The notes under the pieces were generated by a model. The model did no database searches, was not told the origin of the DNA, and was given only the letters and a program-made list of their open reading frames with translations. A DNA stretch of 64,000 bases from Lelliottia sp. WAP21. GTDB lineage: Bacteria > Pseudomonadota > Gammaproteobacteria > Enterobacterales > Enterobacteriaceae. The stretch is from NCBI RefSeq assembly GCF_020532665.2, contig NZ_JAIWPG020000003.1, forward strand, positions 62,001 to 126,000, written 5' to 3'. The position numbers and the translations under genes are program-made. Below are positions 8,195 to 18,310 of the stretch, piece by piece. The first letter of the stretch is position 1. Each line of letters starts with the position of its first letter.

Positions 8195-9427
8195 TTACCC
8201 CTGCTCTCCCATCATCTCCTTCACCAGCTCCACACAGCGCAGGAAGCGGGTATCGTAGTCGGGCTCTTCCACGTGAACATAGGCTATGTTGTTCTCGTTG
8301 AGCATGTCCACCAGCATAGTCTGGAACTCTTTTCGGTCAACGGAACTGCCAAGGCTGCGCATCCCGTCGGCGACCCATGGGGTATTGTTTTCCACCAGAA
8401 TCACCAGATCGAAGCGGTATTCGTCAATCAGCGCCTGCACAAACGGGTGCTCGCGCCCTTCGTATTTTTTACAGAACGCCTGAGTGGTTACAAAATCGGT
8501 GTCGACAAAAGCAACTTTATTGGCATATTTCACGGCAAAATCAATGTACTGGGCATGACCAAGAGCGATTTTATCGTAGTCAGAATACTGGAGCGCCATC
8601 TCGTCACCGCCCAGATGCGAGAAAACATAATCCCGTCCGAACTCCCACGCACTGGTGGTGTTAAAGATGTTCGCCAGCTTATTGACCAGCGTAGATTTAC
8701 CGCTTGATTCGCCGCCCAGAATCGCTACCGTGCGCACAAAGAACGGCTTCACTTCCGTCGGGATGTAATCCCAGTAGCGGAACGGGTTCTCGCGGATTTG
8801 CCCGCCGCTGATATTCATAAACGTCCGTTTCGGGTCAATCAACACGGTTTCGGTGCCCAGATGCTCGCGGAACTGCGGGGCATCGGACTCTTCAGACGTG
8901 TAAATCCAGTTAGGGGTGATCCCCTTCTCTTCCATAAAGGCTTTGACGCCGTTACTCCACACATCCCAGCCATGCGGATAAGGCTCCATGCCCTCTTCGT
9001 TAAAGGCATGTATACGGATGTTTTTCTGGTATTTAAAGGTCTGCAGCAGCCAGCGCAGGCGATCGGGCACCGTCGGCTGCTGCGACATAGCGCTGTCTTC
9101 GAAAAGCTTACGGTCACGGGTTTCGTCATAGCCCATGATGATGTGTAGCTCGTCCACCTGGCTACAGGCACGCTGGATAAGGTAGATGTGCCCGGTATGC
9201 AGCGGATAAAACTTGCCAAACACCACGCCGATGTTCTTCTGCATACGCGGGAATTCCAGCCCCAGGAAGCGGTGCAACGCCTCCAGCTTTTGCGCGCTGG
9301 GGCTTTTGATTTTGGCGTTTAGCAGTTGGCTTAAATAGCCTTTGGTCATGCCGCTGGCTTCCGCGACCTGCTGCAAGGTACAGCCTTGTTGGCGGATCGC
9401 GGTCTTAAGGTAGTCAAATGTCGACAT
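8195..9427 (-). CDS. nadR: Trifunctional NAD biosynthesis regulator NadR
   Basis: 410 aa, the E. coli length. Residues 1-58 form a Cro/C1-type HTH (TLQQVAEASGMTKGYLSQLL) that represses nad genes. The nicotinamide mononucleotide adenylyltransferase domain follows, with GKFYPLHTGH at 71-80 as the nucleotide-binding GxFxPxHxGH signature. The C-terminal ribosylnicotinamide kinase domain has Walker A GGESSGKST near residues 237-245. It senses NAD and ATP, represses nadA/nadB/pncB, and interacts with the PnuC nicotinamide riboside uptake route. Downstream of radA on the same strand, 35 bases apart, as in E. coli. Confidence 0.97.
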   Translation of the reverse strand: MSTFDYLKTAIRQQGCTLQQVAEASGMTKGYLSQLLNAKIKSPSAQKLEALHRFLGLEFPRMQKNIGVVFGKFYPLHTGHIYLIQRACSQVDELHIIMGYDETRDRKLFEDSAMSQQPTVPDRLRWLLQTFKYQKNIRIHAFNEEGMEPYPHGWDVWSNGVKAFMEEKGITPNWIYTSEESDAPQFREHLGTETVLIDPKRTFMNISGGQIRENPFRYWDYIPTEVKPFFVRTVAILGGESSGKSTLVNKLANIFNTTSAWEFGRDYVFSHLGGDEMALQYSDYDKIALGHAQYIDFAVKYANKVAFVDTDFVTTQAFCKKYEGREHPFVQALIDEYRFDLVILVENNTPWVADGMRSLGSSVDRKEFQTMLVDMLNENNIAYVHVEEPDYDTRFLRCVELVKEMMGEQG

Positions 9428-9462
9428 AAATTACGGTGCCTCCTGCAAAATCGAATACGTAA

Positions 9463-10848
9463 TTATAAGTCGTCAAAGACGTTTAATGCATCCGACAGTT
9501 TTTTGACGGGGAAAACCTTCATCCCTTCGGGCACTTTTTTTGGCACGTTCGCTGCGGGAACAATCGCCCGACGAAAACCGTGTTTAGCCGCTTCTGAAAT
9601 GCGCTCCTGGCCGCTTGGCACCGGACGAATTTCACCGGCCAGCCCGACTTCGCCAAACACCACTAAATCCTGCGGAAGGGGTCGGTTACGCAAGCTGGAC
9701 ACCATTGCCAGCAGCAAGGCCAGGTCAGCGCTGGTTTCGGTTACCTTGACGCCCCCGACCACGTTCACAAAGACATCCTGGTCTGCCATTTGCAGCCCAC
9801 CGTGTCGATGCAACACGGCCAACAGGATCGCCAGGCGGTTCTGTTCAAGCCCCACAGCCACACGCCGAGGATTACCCATCATCGACTGATCGACTAAGGC
9901 CTGGATTTCCACAAGCAGGGGACGTGTCCCTTCCCACAGCACCATAACTGAACTGCCTGAGGTGATTTCATCCCCCCGGCTCAGGAAGATGGCCGACGGG
10001 TTGCTGACTTCACGCAACCCTTGTTCTGTCATGGCGAACACCCCCAGCTCGTTCACCGCACCAAAACGGTTTTTGTGGCTGCGTAGCGTACGGAAGCGGG
10101 AATCGGCGTCACCATCCAGCATAACCGAGCAGTCGATACAGTGTTCCAGTACTTTCGGCCCTGCCAGAGAGCCATCTTTGGTCACGTGGCCGACCATCAC
10201 GATCGCCACGCCGCGGGTTTTGGCAAAGCGGGTCAGATAGGCCGCTGTTTCTCGCACCTGTGCCACGCTGCCCGGCGAAGACTGAATATCCGCCATATGC
10301 ATCACCTGAATGGAGTCGATGACCATCAGCTTCGGCTGCTCTTCTTCCGCAATCATGCAGATCTGTTCGATGCTGGTTTCGGAGAGCATATTGAGATTGC
10401 CCGTAGGCAGGCCGAGACGGTGCGCACGCATCGCCACCTGCTGCAAGGACTCCTCACCGGTGACGTACAGCGTCTTCATTTGTTCGGAGAGCTTACACAG
10501 GGTTTGCAGAAGAAGAGTGGATTTCCCTGCTCCGGGATTCCCGCCGATCAGAATGGCGCTGCCGGGGACCACACCGCCGCCCAGCACGCGGTCAAACTCT
10601 TTAAAGCCGGTCGAAAAACGTGGGACTTCGTCCAGGCTGATTTCCGAGAGTTTCTGCACTTTAGAAATGCCCGCGTTACCCGCATAGCCGCTCAGGCGCT
10701 CATTACGGGCCACGGTAGGCGAAGCGGCCACACCACGCACTTCGGTAATGGTGTTCCAGGCATGACAGGCACTGCATTGCCCCTGCCAGCGCGGGTAATC
10801 GGCACCACATTCATTACAGACAAATGCGCGTTTTGGAGCTTTCGCCAC
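9463..10848 (-). CDS. radA: DNA repair / branch-migration protein RadA
   Basis: 461 aa. The N-terminal four-cysteine zinc finger uses C11, C14, C25 and C28. A RecA-like ATPase has Walker A GGNPGAGKST at 102-111 and the RadA-specific KNRFG motif at 259-263. The C-terminal third resembles the Lon protease fold without its activity. RadA (Sms) is a DnaB-like helicase that promotes branch migration during recombination and repair. It is followed by nadR and preceded by serB on the same strand, so serB-radA-nadR may share transcripts as in E. coli. Confidence 0.97.
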   Translation of the reverse strand: MAKAPKRAFVCNECGADYPRWQGQCSACHAWNTITEVRGVAASPTVARNERLSGYAGNAGISKVQKLSEISLDEVPRFSTGFKEFDRVLGGGVVPGSAILIGGNPGAGKSTLLLQTLCKLSEQMKTLYVTGEESLQQVAMRAHRLGLPTGNLNMLSETSIEQICMIAEEEQPKLMVIDSIQVMHMADIQSSPGSVAQVRETAAYLTRFAKTRGVAIVMVGHVTKDGSLAGPKVLEHCIDCSVMLDGDADSRFRTLRSHKNRFGAVNELGVFAMTEQGLREVSNPSAIFLSRGDEITSGSSVMVLWEGTRPLLVEIQALVDQSMMGNPRRVAVGLEQNRLAILLAVLHRHGGLQMADQDVFVNVVGGVKVTETSADLALLLAMVSSLRNRPLPQDLVVFGEVGLAGEIRPVPSGQERISEAAKHGFRRAIVPAANVPKKVPEGMKVFPVKKLSDALNVFDDL

Positions 10849-10919
10849 GGTTTACCTCGTTATTTCTGTGCGGCAGACCGGTTGGCGTTCGCGCGCTACC
10901 GGCCTGTAAAAATCGGTCA

Positions 10920-11888
10920 TTACTTCATGTTCACGCTACCAGACAGGATGCAAAACACCCCCATCAGGTCAGCATGACGAATAATGACTTCGGTCTTTTC
11001 ATTCACTTTAGGCTTGGCATGATACGCAATGCCAAGACCCGCAATTTTAATCATCGGCAGGTCGTTCGCACCGTCGCCAATCGCCACGGTCTGCTCGACG
11101 GGAATCTCATATTTATCCGCCAGGCGCGTCAGGGTGTTGGCTTTGTACTGCGCATCCACGATATCGCCAATCACCTGACCGGTGAGCTTACCGTCCATGA
11201 TCTCCAGTTCGTTGGCGACCACGGTGGTTAAACGCAGCTTGTCGCGAAGGTAATCGGCAAAGAAGGTAAACCCGCCGGAGGCGATAGCCACTTTCCAGCC
11301 CAACGTTTCAAGCTTCAGGACCAGTTGGGTTAATCCTGGCATCAGCGGCAGTTCATCACGCACCTGACGCAGAATATTGGCGTCTGCGCCCTTCAGCGTC
11401 GCCACGCGTTGACGCAGACTGGCGGTAAAATCCAGCTCGCCGCGCATGGCGCGTTCGGTCACTTCGGCAACCATCTCGCCGCTTCCGGCCAGTTTGGCAA
11501 GTTCATCAATACACTCAATCTGGATGGCGGTGGAATCCATATCCATCACCAGCAGGCCCGGCGTCTTCAGATGAGGAATTTTTCCCAGCGGCGCGACATC
11601 CAGACCGGCATCATGCGCCAGACGTGTGGCGCGCGCAGTGAGTGAACCGGCCAGACGCAATACCTGATAATCTTCCACACACCAGGCCGCAACGATCACC
11701 ATCGCAGCACCGAGTTTGGTCTGATATTGCGTCAGCGTTTGCTTATCCAGACCGCGACCGTACAGCAGCCAGCCGCTACGACCCGCATGGTAATCGAGGG
11801 GCATTACCTCATCACCACTTAAAGAGAGCGGCAATCCTGGCCATAAAGAGACATCCGTTGGCAGGTCACACCAGGTAATGTTCGGCAT
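10920..11888 (-). CDS. serB: Phosphoserine phosphatase SerB
   Basis: 322 aa, matching E. coli SerB. The HAD signature DMDST (D116 nucleophile, D118) starts the catalytic domain; the GDGANDLPM motif near the C-terminal part binds magnesium. An N-terminal extension of about 110 residues precedes it. The enzyme dephosphorylates L-phosphoserine in the last step of serine synthesis. The ATG at 11888 has CAGGAGC upstream. It is divergent from ytjB. Confidence 0.97.
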   Translation of the reverse strand: MPNITWCDLPTDVSLWPGLPLSLSGDEVMPLDYHAGRSGWLLYGRGLDKQTLTQYQTKLGAAMVIVAAWCVEDYQVLRLAGSLTARATRLAHDAGLDVAPLGKIPHLKTPGLLVMDMDSTAIQIECIDELAKLAGSGEMVAEVTERAMRGELDFTASLRQRVATLKGADANILRQVRDELPLMPGLTQLVLKLETLGWKVAIASGGFTFFADYLRDKLRLTTVVANELEIMDGKLTGQVIGDIVDAQYKANTLTRLADKYEIPVEQTVAIGDGANDLPMIKIAGLGIAYHAKPKVNEKTEVIIRHADLMGVFCILSGSVNMK

Positions 11889-12006
11889 TGAAGCTCCTGT
11901 AGATTGGTTCGCGCCGGTTGGTTCCGCGAGGGAAAATAACGCATGAGGCTACCTTGTAACCATCACTTCTGGCAACATTAACTCGTAAATTTTCAGCAGG
12001 TGGAAT

Positions 12007-12651
12007 ATGGCTCGCGCAAAACTGAAATTCCGGCTCCATCGTGCCGTGATTGTCTTATCCTGTCTCGCATTATTGGTCGCGCTGATGCAAGGGGCTTCGT
12101 GGTTCAGTCAGAATCACCAACGACAGCGTAACCCTCAGCTCGAAGAGCTGGCCCGCACGCTGGCTCGTCAGGTGACGCTCAACGTTGCGCCGTCGATGCG
12201 GACCGAAACGCCGGATGAAAAACGGATAAGCCAGGTCCTGCGCCAGTTGACGGAAGAGAGCCGTATTCTGGATGCTGGCGTCTATGACGAAGAAGGCAAC
12301 CTGATCGCCCGCTCCGGCGAGCAGGTTGACGTGCGCGATCGACTGGCATTGGATGGCAAAAAGGCCGGGGGATATTTTAATCAACAGATCGTTGAACCCA
12401 TTCAGGGAAAAAATGGCCCGCTGGGTTATTTGCGTCTGACGCTCGATACCCACACGCTGGCGACCGAGTCCAGGCAGGTCGATAATACCACCAATATTCT
12501 GCGTCTGATGCTGCTGCTTTCCCTGGCCATTGGCGTTGTGCTAACGCGTACCCTGCTCCAGGGCAAACGAACCCGCTGGCAACAGTCCCCTTTCCTGCTG
12601 ACTGCCAGTAAATCGGTCCCGGAAGAGGAAGAGAGCGACAAGAAAGATTAG
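12007..12651 (+). CDS. ytjB: Membrane protein YtjB (Smp)
   Basis: 214 aa. One membrane segment lies near the N-terminus (about 14-34, VIVLSCLALLVALMQGASWF) and another at about 158-178 (LRLMLLLSLAIGVVLTRTLL), leaving a central domain of about 120 residues in the periplasm and a charged cytoplasmic C-terminal tail (PEEEESDKKD). This matches the enterobacterial Smp family, which is of unknown function. It is divergent from serB and is followed by lplA 39 bases downstream; cotranscription with lplA is likely from spacing. Confidence 0.92.
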   Translation: MARAKLKFRLHRAVIVLSCLALLVALMQGASWFSQNHQRQRNPQLEELARTLARQVTLNVAPSMRTETPDEKRISQVLRQLTEESRILDAGVYDEEGNLIARSGEQVDVRDRLALDGKKAGGYFNQQIVEPIQGKNGPLGYLRLTLDTHTLATESRQVDNTTNILRLMLLLSLAIGVVLTRTLLQGKRTRWQQSPFLLTASKSVPEEEESDKKD

Positions 12652-12690
12652 TGATACAGTAGGCGAATGATTCGGAAAAGGAACTCTGCC

Positions 12691-13707
12691 ATGACGACGT
12701 TACGCTTACTTATCTCTGACTCTTACGATCCCTGGTTTAATCTCGCCGTGGAAGAGTGCATCTTCCGCCAGATGCCGGCCACGCAACGGGTGCTGTTCCT
12801 CTGGCGTAACGCCGACACGGTGGTAATAGGCCGGGCGCAAAACCCCTGGAAAGAGTGCAATACGCGTCGAATGGAAGAGGACAACGTGCGTCTTGCTCGT
12901 CGCAGCAGCGGCGGCGGCGCGGTGTTTCACGATTTGGGCAATACCTGTTTCACCTTTATGGCAGGCAAACCAGAATATGATAAAACCATCTCTACGGCCA
13001 TTGTTCTTAACGCACTGAATGCGCTGGGCGTCACGACGGAAGCATCAGGGCGAAACGACCTGGTGGTGAAAACAGCCGAAGGCGATCGTAAAGTCTCCGG
13101 CTCCGCGTACCGTGAAACCCTGGACCGCGGCTTCCATCACGGCACATTATTACTGAATGCCGATCTCAGCCGTCTGGCGAATTATCTCAATCCGGATAAG
13201 AAAAAGCTCCAGGCAAAAGGGATCACCTCCGTGCGCGGTCGCGTGGCGAACCTGGTTGAATTGCTGCCGGGTATTACCCATGAACAGGTTTGCGATGCAG
13301 TACGCGAGGCCTTTTTTGCCCACTATGGCGAGCGCGTTGACGCAGAAGTGATCTCTCCTGACAAGACGCCCGATCTGCCCAACTTTGCTGAGACCTTCGC
13401 CCGACAGAGCAGTTGGGAGTGGAATTTTGGTCAGGCTCCCGCTTTCTCACATCTTCTGGATGAGCGTTTCACCTGGGGTGGCGTGGAACTGCATTTCGAC
13501 GTTGAAAAGGGCCACATCACCCGCACGCAGGTTTTCACCGATAGCCTGAACCCGGCACCGTTAGAAGCGCTGGCCGCGCGATTACAGGGCTGTTTATATC
13601 GAGCAGACATGCTGCAACAGGCGTGTGATGCGCTGCGGGGAGATTTCCCGGAACAGGAAAAAGAGCTGCGGGAACTGTCGGCGTGGATTGCACGGGCAGT
13701 GCGTTAG
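12691..13707 (+). CDS. lplA: Lipoate-protein ligase LplA
   Basis: 338 aa from the ATG at 12691 (MTTLRLL), which has AAGGAAC upstream; an in-frame ATG at 12667 would add eight residues not found in E. coli LplA. The lipoate-binding motif [12 protein letters not shown] is at 70-81, and the catalytic lysine lies in [11 protein letters not shown] (about residue 133). LplA activates exogenous lipoate with ATP and attaches it to lysine of the E2 subunits of pyruvate and 2-oxoglutarate dehydrogenases and to the glycine cleavage H protein. It is convergent with deoD across a GC-rich palindrome. Confidence 0.96.
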   Translation: MTTLRLLISDSYDPWFNLAVEECIFRQMPATQRVLFLWRNADTVVIGRAQNPWKECNTRRMEEDNVRLARRSSGGGAVFHDLGNTCFTFMAGKPEYDKTISTAIVLNALNALGVTTEASGRNDLVVKTAEGDRKVSGSAYRETLDRGFHHGTLLLNADLSRLANYLNPDKKKLQAKGITSVRGRVANLVELLPGITHEQVCDAVREAFFAHYGERVDAEVISPDKTPDLPNFAETFARQSSWEWNFGQAPAFSHLLDERFTWGGVELHFDVEKGHITRTQVFTDSLNPAPLEALAARLQGCLYRADMLQQACDALRGDFPEQEKELRELSAWIARAVR

Positions 13708-13721
13708 ATGCGCTCTGGTGT

Positions 13722-13757
13722 CCTTACCCCAACCCTCTCCCACAGGGAGAGGGCGGG
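13722..13757. repeat. GC-rich palindromic repeat between lplA and deoD
   Basis: CCTTACCCCAACCCTCTCCC-acag-GGAGAGGGCGGG: one copy of the CCCTCTCCC...GGGAGAGGG element seen elsewhere in this window. It sits in a convergent gap and can form a strong hairpin, so it may end or protect both transcripts. Confidence 0.88.
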
Positions 13758-13768
13758 AAGAGACAGAA

Positions 13769-14488
13769 TTACTCTTTATCGCCCAGCAGAACGGATTCCA
13801 GCGCGATTTTGATCATGTCGTTGAAGGTGGTCTGACGCTCAGCAGCCGTCGTCTGCTCGTGCGTGCGGATATGGTCAGACACGGTGCAGATGGTCAGCGC
13901 TTTTGCACCGAATTCAGCCGCAACGCCGTAGATACCAGCCGCTTCCATTTCCACGCCCAGGATGCCGTACTTTTCCATCACGTCGAACATTTCGCCGTCC
14001 GGGGAGTAGAACAGGTCGGCAGAGAACAGGTTGCCTACGCGCGCGTCAACGCCCAGTGCTTTTGCCGCGTCAACCGCGTTACGCACCATATCGAAGTCCG
14101 CAATCGCGGCGAAATCATGATCTTTAAAGCGGATACGGTTCACTTTGGAATCGGTGCAAGCACCCATACCAATCACCACATCACGCAGCTTAACGTCCAT
14201 GCGTACCGCACCGCAGGAGCCTACGCGAATGATTTTCTTCACGCCGAAATCGGTGATCAGCTCTTTGGTGTAGATGGAGCAGGATGGGATACCCATACCG
14301 TGGCCCATCACGGAGATTTTGCGGCCTTTGTACGTACCGGTGAAGCCCAGCATGCCGCGCACGTTATTCACTTCACGCACGTCTTCGAGGAAAGTTTCAG
14401 CAATGTGCTTTGCGCGCAGCGGGTCGCCCGGCATCAATACGACGTCAGCGAAATCACCCATTTCTGCATTAATGTGAGGAGTTGCCAT
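13769..14488 (-). CDS. deoD: Purine nucleoside phosphorylase DeoD
   Basis: 239 aa, the usual length of the hexameric bacterial enzyme. The N-terminus [27 protein letters not shown] and the motif [17 protein letters not shown] bind phosphate and nucleoside. It phosphorolyses purine (deoxy)ribonucleosides to free base and (deoxy)ribose-1-phosphate. AAAAGGAACTGAAG provides the ribosome-binding site. It is the last gene of the deoC-deoA-deoB-deoD operon. The deoB-deoD gap of 125 bases holds two palindromic repeats, which could give deoD its own mRNA stability. Confidence 0.97.
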   Translation of the reverse strand: MATPHINAEMGDFADVVLMPGDPLRAKHIAETFLEDVREVNNVRGMLGFTGTYKGRKISVMGHGMGIPSCSIYTKELITDFGVKKIIRVGSCGAVRMDVKLRDVVIGMGACTDSKVNRIRFKDHDFAAIADFDMVRNAVDAAKALGVDARVGNLFSADLFYSPDGEMFDVMEKYGILGVEMEAAGIYGVAAEFGAKALTICTVSDHIRTHEQTTAAERQTTFNDMIKIALESVLLGDKE

Positions 14489-14516
14489 CTTCAGTTCCTT
14501 TTACATTGTTGTTTTT

Positions 14517-14548
14517 GCCGGGTGGCGGCTACGCCTTACCCGGCCTAA
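14517..14548. repeat. Classical REP element between deoB and deoD
   Basis: GCCGGGTGGCGGCTACGCCT then TACCCGGCCTAA matches the E. coli REP consensus (GCCGGATGGCGGC...TTATCCGGCCTAC) almost base for base. It lies inside the operon in the intergenic gap. Confidence 0.92.
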
Positions 14549-14556
14549 ATTCTGTT

Positions 14557-14598
14557 CTCCCTCTCCCTGTGGGAGAGGGCCGGGGTGAGGGCATAAGG
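14557..14598. repeat. GC-rich palindromic repeat between deoB and deoD
   Basis: TCCCTCTCCC-tgt-GGGAGAGGG followed by CCGGGGTGAGGGCATAAGG: another copy of the same element as in the ettA array, immediately beside the REP element, giving a composite structure in the middle of the deo operon. Confidence 0.9.
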
Positions 14599-14613
14599 CC
14601 GCACCCAATCCGT

Positions 14614-15873
<1,260 letters not shown>

Positions 15874-15889
15874 TCAGATCAGTATACAG

Positions 15890-17212
15890 TTAATCAGTAA
15901 TACGACGATAGACCGTTGGTGTGCTTTCAGGCGCTTTATCGTCAAGCTGAATTGCCGCTTTCACCGCCTTCGCCGCATCCTGCCAGCTGGCTTCGTCTTT
16001 CGCATGAATCACTGCCAGCGGACGCTGGCCATCCACGCTGTCGCCCAGCCGCGCCATATCGGTAAAGCCCACGCTGTAATCAATAGTGTCCGACGCCTGG
16101 CGACGACCGCCGCCCATCGACACAACCGCCATGCCCAGCGCACGCGTATCCATCGCCGAGACAAAGCCTTCGGTATCGGCGTAAACCGCCTTGCTGAGCG
16201 TCGCCGTTGGCAGGTATTTCGCGTAGTTTTCCACGAAGTCGGTCGGGCCTTTCTGCGCGGCTACCATGCGGCCAAAGATCTCTGCCGCTTTGCCGTTATC
16301 CAGCACCGCCTGAAGTTTGGCACGAGCGTCAGCATCGTCTTTGGCGAGCTTGCCGGAGATGAGCATCTCTACACACAGGGCCATGGTTACATCGAGCAGA
16401 CGCGGGTTACGGTACTCACCGGTAAGGAACTGCACGGCTTCACGCACTTCCACGGCGTTGCCTGCGCTGGATGCCAGCACCTGGTTCATGTCCGTCAGCA
16501 GAGCGGTGGTACGCACGCCCGCACCGTTGGAGACGCCCACAATGGCTTCTGCCAGCGCGGCGGAAAGTTCATAGGTCGGCATAAAGGCGCCGCTGCCGAC
16601 TTTCACATCCATGACCAGCGCATCCAGACCTTCCGCCAGTTTCTTGGCGAGTATAGAGGCGGTAATCAGGGGAATAGAGTCAACGGTCGCGGTGATATCG
16701 CGGGTCGCATAGAAGCGCTTGTCCGCCGGTGCAAGAGAGCTGGTCTGGCCGATAATCGCCACACCCACATCTTTAATAATGTCACGGAAGCGATTGTCAT
16801 CCGGGAAAATATCGAAGCCCGGAATGGCTTCCAGTTTGTCGAGCGTACCGCCGGTATGACCCAGGCCGCGCCCGGAGATCATTGGGATGTATCCACCACA
16901 GGCCGCCACCATAGGGCCCAGCATCAGGGAGGTGACATCACCCACACCGCCGGTAGAGTGTTTATCAACGATCGGGCCGTTGAGATTAAGGCTCTTCCAG
17001 TCCAGAACGGTTCCTGAATCTCGCATCGCCATGGTCAGCGAGACACGCTCAGGCATAGACATATCGTGGAAGAAAATGGTCATTGCCAGCGCAGCGATCT
17101 GCCCTTCTGAAATGGTGTTATCACGAATGCCATTGATAAAGAAGCGGATCTCTTCGTCGCTTAATGCCAGACCATCACGTTTTTTACGAATAATTTCTTG
17201 TGCGAGAAACAC
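15890..17212 (-). CDS. deoA: Thymidine phosphorylase DeoA
   Basis: 440 aa with a GTG start at 17212 (MFLAQEI), the same N-terminus and length as E. coli DeoA, preceded by a G-rich ribosome-binding site (GGGGG). The family signature KHSTGGVGD (about residues 84-92) binds phosphate, and [16 protein letters not shown] is the conserved thymidine-site region. It phosphorolyses thymidine and deoxyuridine to base and deoxyribose-1-phosphate. Second gene of the deo operon, 56 bases after deoC. Confidence 0.97.
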   Translation of the reverse strand: MFLAQEIIRKKRDGLALSDEEIRFFINGIRDNTISEGQIAALAMTIFFHDMSMPERVSLTMAMRDSGTVLDWKSLNLNGPIVDKHSTGGVGDVTSLMLGPMVAACGGYIPMISGRGLGHTGGTLDKLEAIPGFDIFPDDNRFRDIIKDVGVAIIGQTSSLAPADKRFYATRDITATVDSIPLITASILAKKLAEGLDALVMDVKVGSGAFMPTYELSAALAEAIVGVSNGAGVRTTALLTDMNQVLASSAGNAVEVREAVQFLTGEYRNPRLLDVTMALCVEMLISGKLAKDDADARAKLQAVLDNGKAAEIFGRMVAAQKGPTDFVENYAKYLPTATLSKAVYADTEGFVSAMDTRALGMAVVSMGGGRRQASDTIDYSVGFTDMARLGDSVDGQRPLAVIHAKDEASWQDAAKAVKAAIQLDDKAPESTPTVYRRITD

Positions 17213-17268
17213 GGTAACCCCCGAGAAAACAGGTTAATTGCGGCGGATGACCCGCCGCAGGATGAAAA

Positions 17269-18048
17269 TCAGTAGCTGCTTGCGCTCTTACCGTCGCCGT
17301 GACCCAGCGCTTTCAGCAGGCTGGCCAGCAGGCTTGATGCGCCAAAACGATAGTGACGGGAATCAGCCCAGTCAGCGCCAAAGAGTTCATCGGCAATCGC
17401 CAGGAACTGCTGCGCATCTTCTGCGGTACGCACGCCGCCTGCCGGTTTGAAACCAACGGTTTTTTCCACGCCCATATCACGAATGACTTCCATCATGATG
17501 CGCGCGCTTTCCGGCGTGGCATTGACCGGCACTTTACCGGTAGACGTTTTGATGAAATCGGCACCGGCTTTGATGGCGATTTCAGAAGCTTTACGGATTA
17601 ACGCTTCTTCTTTCAGCTCACCGGTTTCGATGATCACTTTCAGCAGCACGTTTGCCGCCGCACAAGCGTCTTTACAGGCTTTCACCAGGTCGAAACCTAC
17701 CTGCTCGTTACCGGCGATCAGCGCGCGGTACGGGAATACCACGTCAACTTCGTCAGCACCGTAGGCAATTGCCGCACGGGTTTCTGCCAGCGCGATATCA
17801 ATATCGTCGTTGCCATGCGGGAAGTTTGTCACGGTTGCAATGCGCACATCCGGCGTGCCCTGCTCATTCAACGTCTTACGAGCAACAGGGATAAAGCGCG
17901 GGTAGATACAGACAGCGGCAGTGTTACCCACTGGCGTTTTCGCCTGATGGCACAAGGCGATGACTTTCTCGTTGGTATCGTCATCGTTCAGGGTGGTCAG
18001 GTCCATCAGTTTCAACGCGCGCAGGCTGCTTGCAGTTAAATCGGTCAT
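17269..18048 (-). CDS. deoC: Deoxyribose-phosphate aldolase DeoC
   Basis: 259 aa from the ATG at 18048 ([14 protein letters not shown]); the open frame extends 21 codons upstream, but that start is not used in E. coli, and the stretch overlaps the leader. The Schiff-base lysine is in DFIKTSTGK, and a second essential lysine is in [11 protein letters not shown]. It cleaves 2-deoxyribose-5-phosphate to glyceraldehyde-3-phosphate and acetaldehyde. First gene of the operon, expressed from the deoP2 region immediately upstream and probably also from deoP1 inside yjjI. Confidence 0.97.
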   Translation of the reverse strand: MTDLTASSLRALKLMDLTTLNDDDTNEKVIALCHQAKTPVGNTAAVCIYPRFIPVARKTLNEQGTPDVRIATVTNFPHGNDDIDIALAETRAAIAYGADEVDVVFPYRALIAGNEQVGFDLVKACKDACAAANVLLKVIIETGELKEEALIRKASEIAIKAGADFIKTSTGKVPVNATPESARIMMEVIRDMGVEKTVGFKPAGGVRTAEDAQQFLAIADELFGADWADSRHYRFGASSLLASLLKALGHGDGKSASSY

Positions 18049-18094
18049 AACATTCTCCAACGGCATTGCCGTATAAATTTTCACCTTGCGGGCC

Positions 18095-18110
18095 TGTGAA
18101 TATTCTAACA
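18095..18110 (-). promoter_or_regulatory. DeoR operator O2 with deoP2 -10 region
   Basis: On the minus strand TGTTAGAATATTCACA matches the DeoR operator TGTTAGAATTCTAACA at 13 of 16 positions. It contains the -10 hexamer TAGAAT of deoP2, 47 bases upstream of the deoC ATG. DeoR binding here represses until deoxyribose-5-phosphate accumulates. Confidence 0.88.
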
Positions 18111-18120
18111 TTCACCCGCA

Positions 18121-18200
18121 TTCACACTTCGACATTCATCACAGTTAATGAAAACTGCATACAAATTTGCATTACTGTAATGAGATCTCTCTCAAGTTTT
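18121..18200 (-). promoter_or_regulatory. deoP2 control region: two CRP sites flanking a CytR region
   Basis: On the minus strand a CRP-1 site TGTGATGAATGTCGAA (18128-18143) and a CRP-2 site CTTGAGAGAGATCTCA (18181-18196) have centres 53 bases apart. With a start point about 7 bases past TAGAAT (near 18095) the sites centre at about -40.5 and -93.5, the positions of the two CRP sites of E. coli deoP2. The stretch between them (ATTACAGTAATGCAAATTTG) corresponds to the CytR-binding segment. CRP activation and CytR anti-activation are inferred from this conserved layout. Confidence 0.85.
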
Positions 18201-18310
18201 ATCACTCTGTCTGCTGGCTAAAGCAGCAATCACCCGCGTGGGATCAAAAGCACCGACGGGATGACTTTCTACAATCTGCGTACACTTTGCAGAATAATAA
18301 GGAAGCGCAC

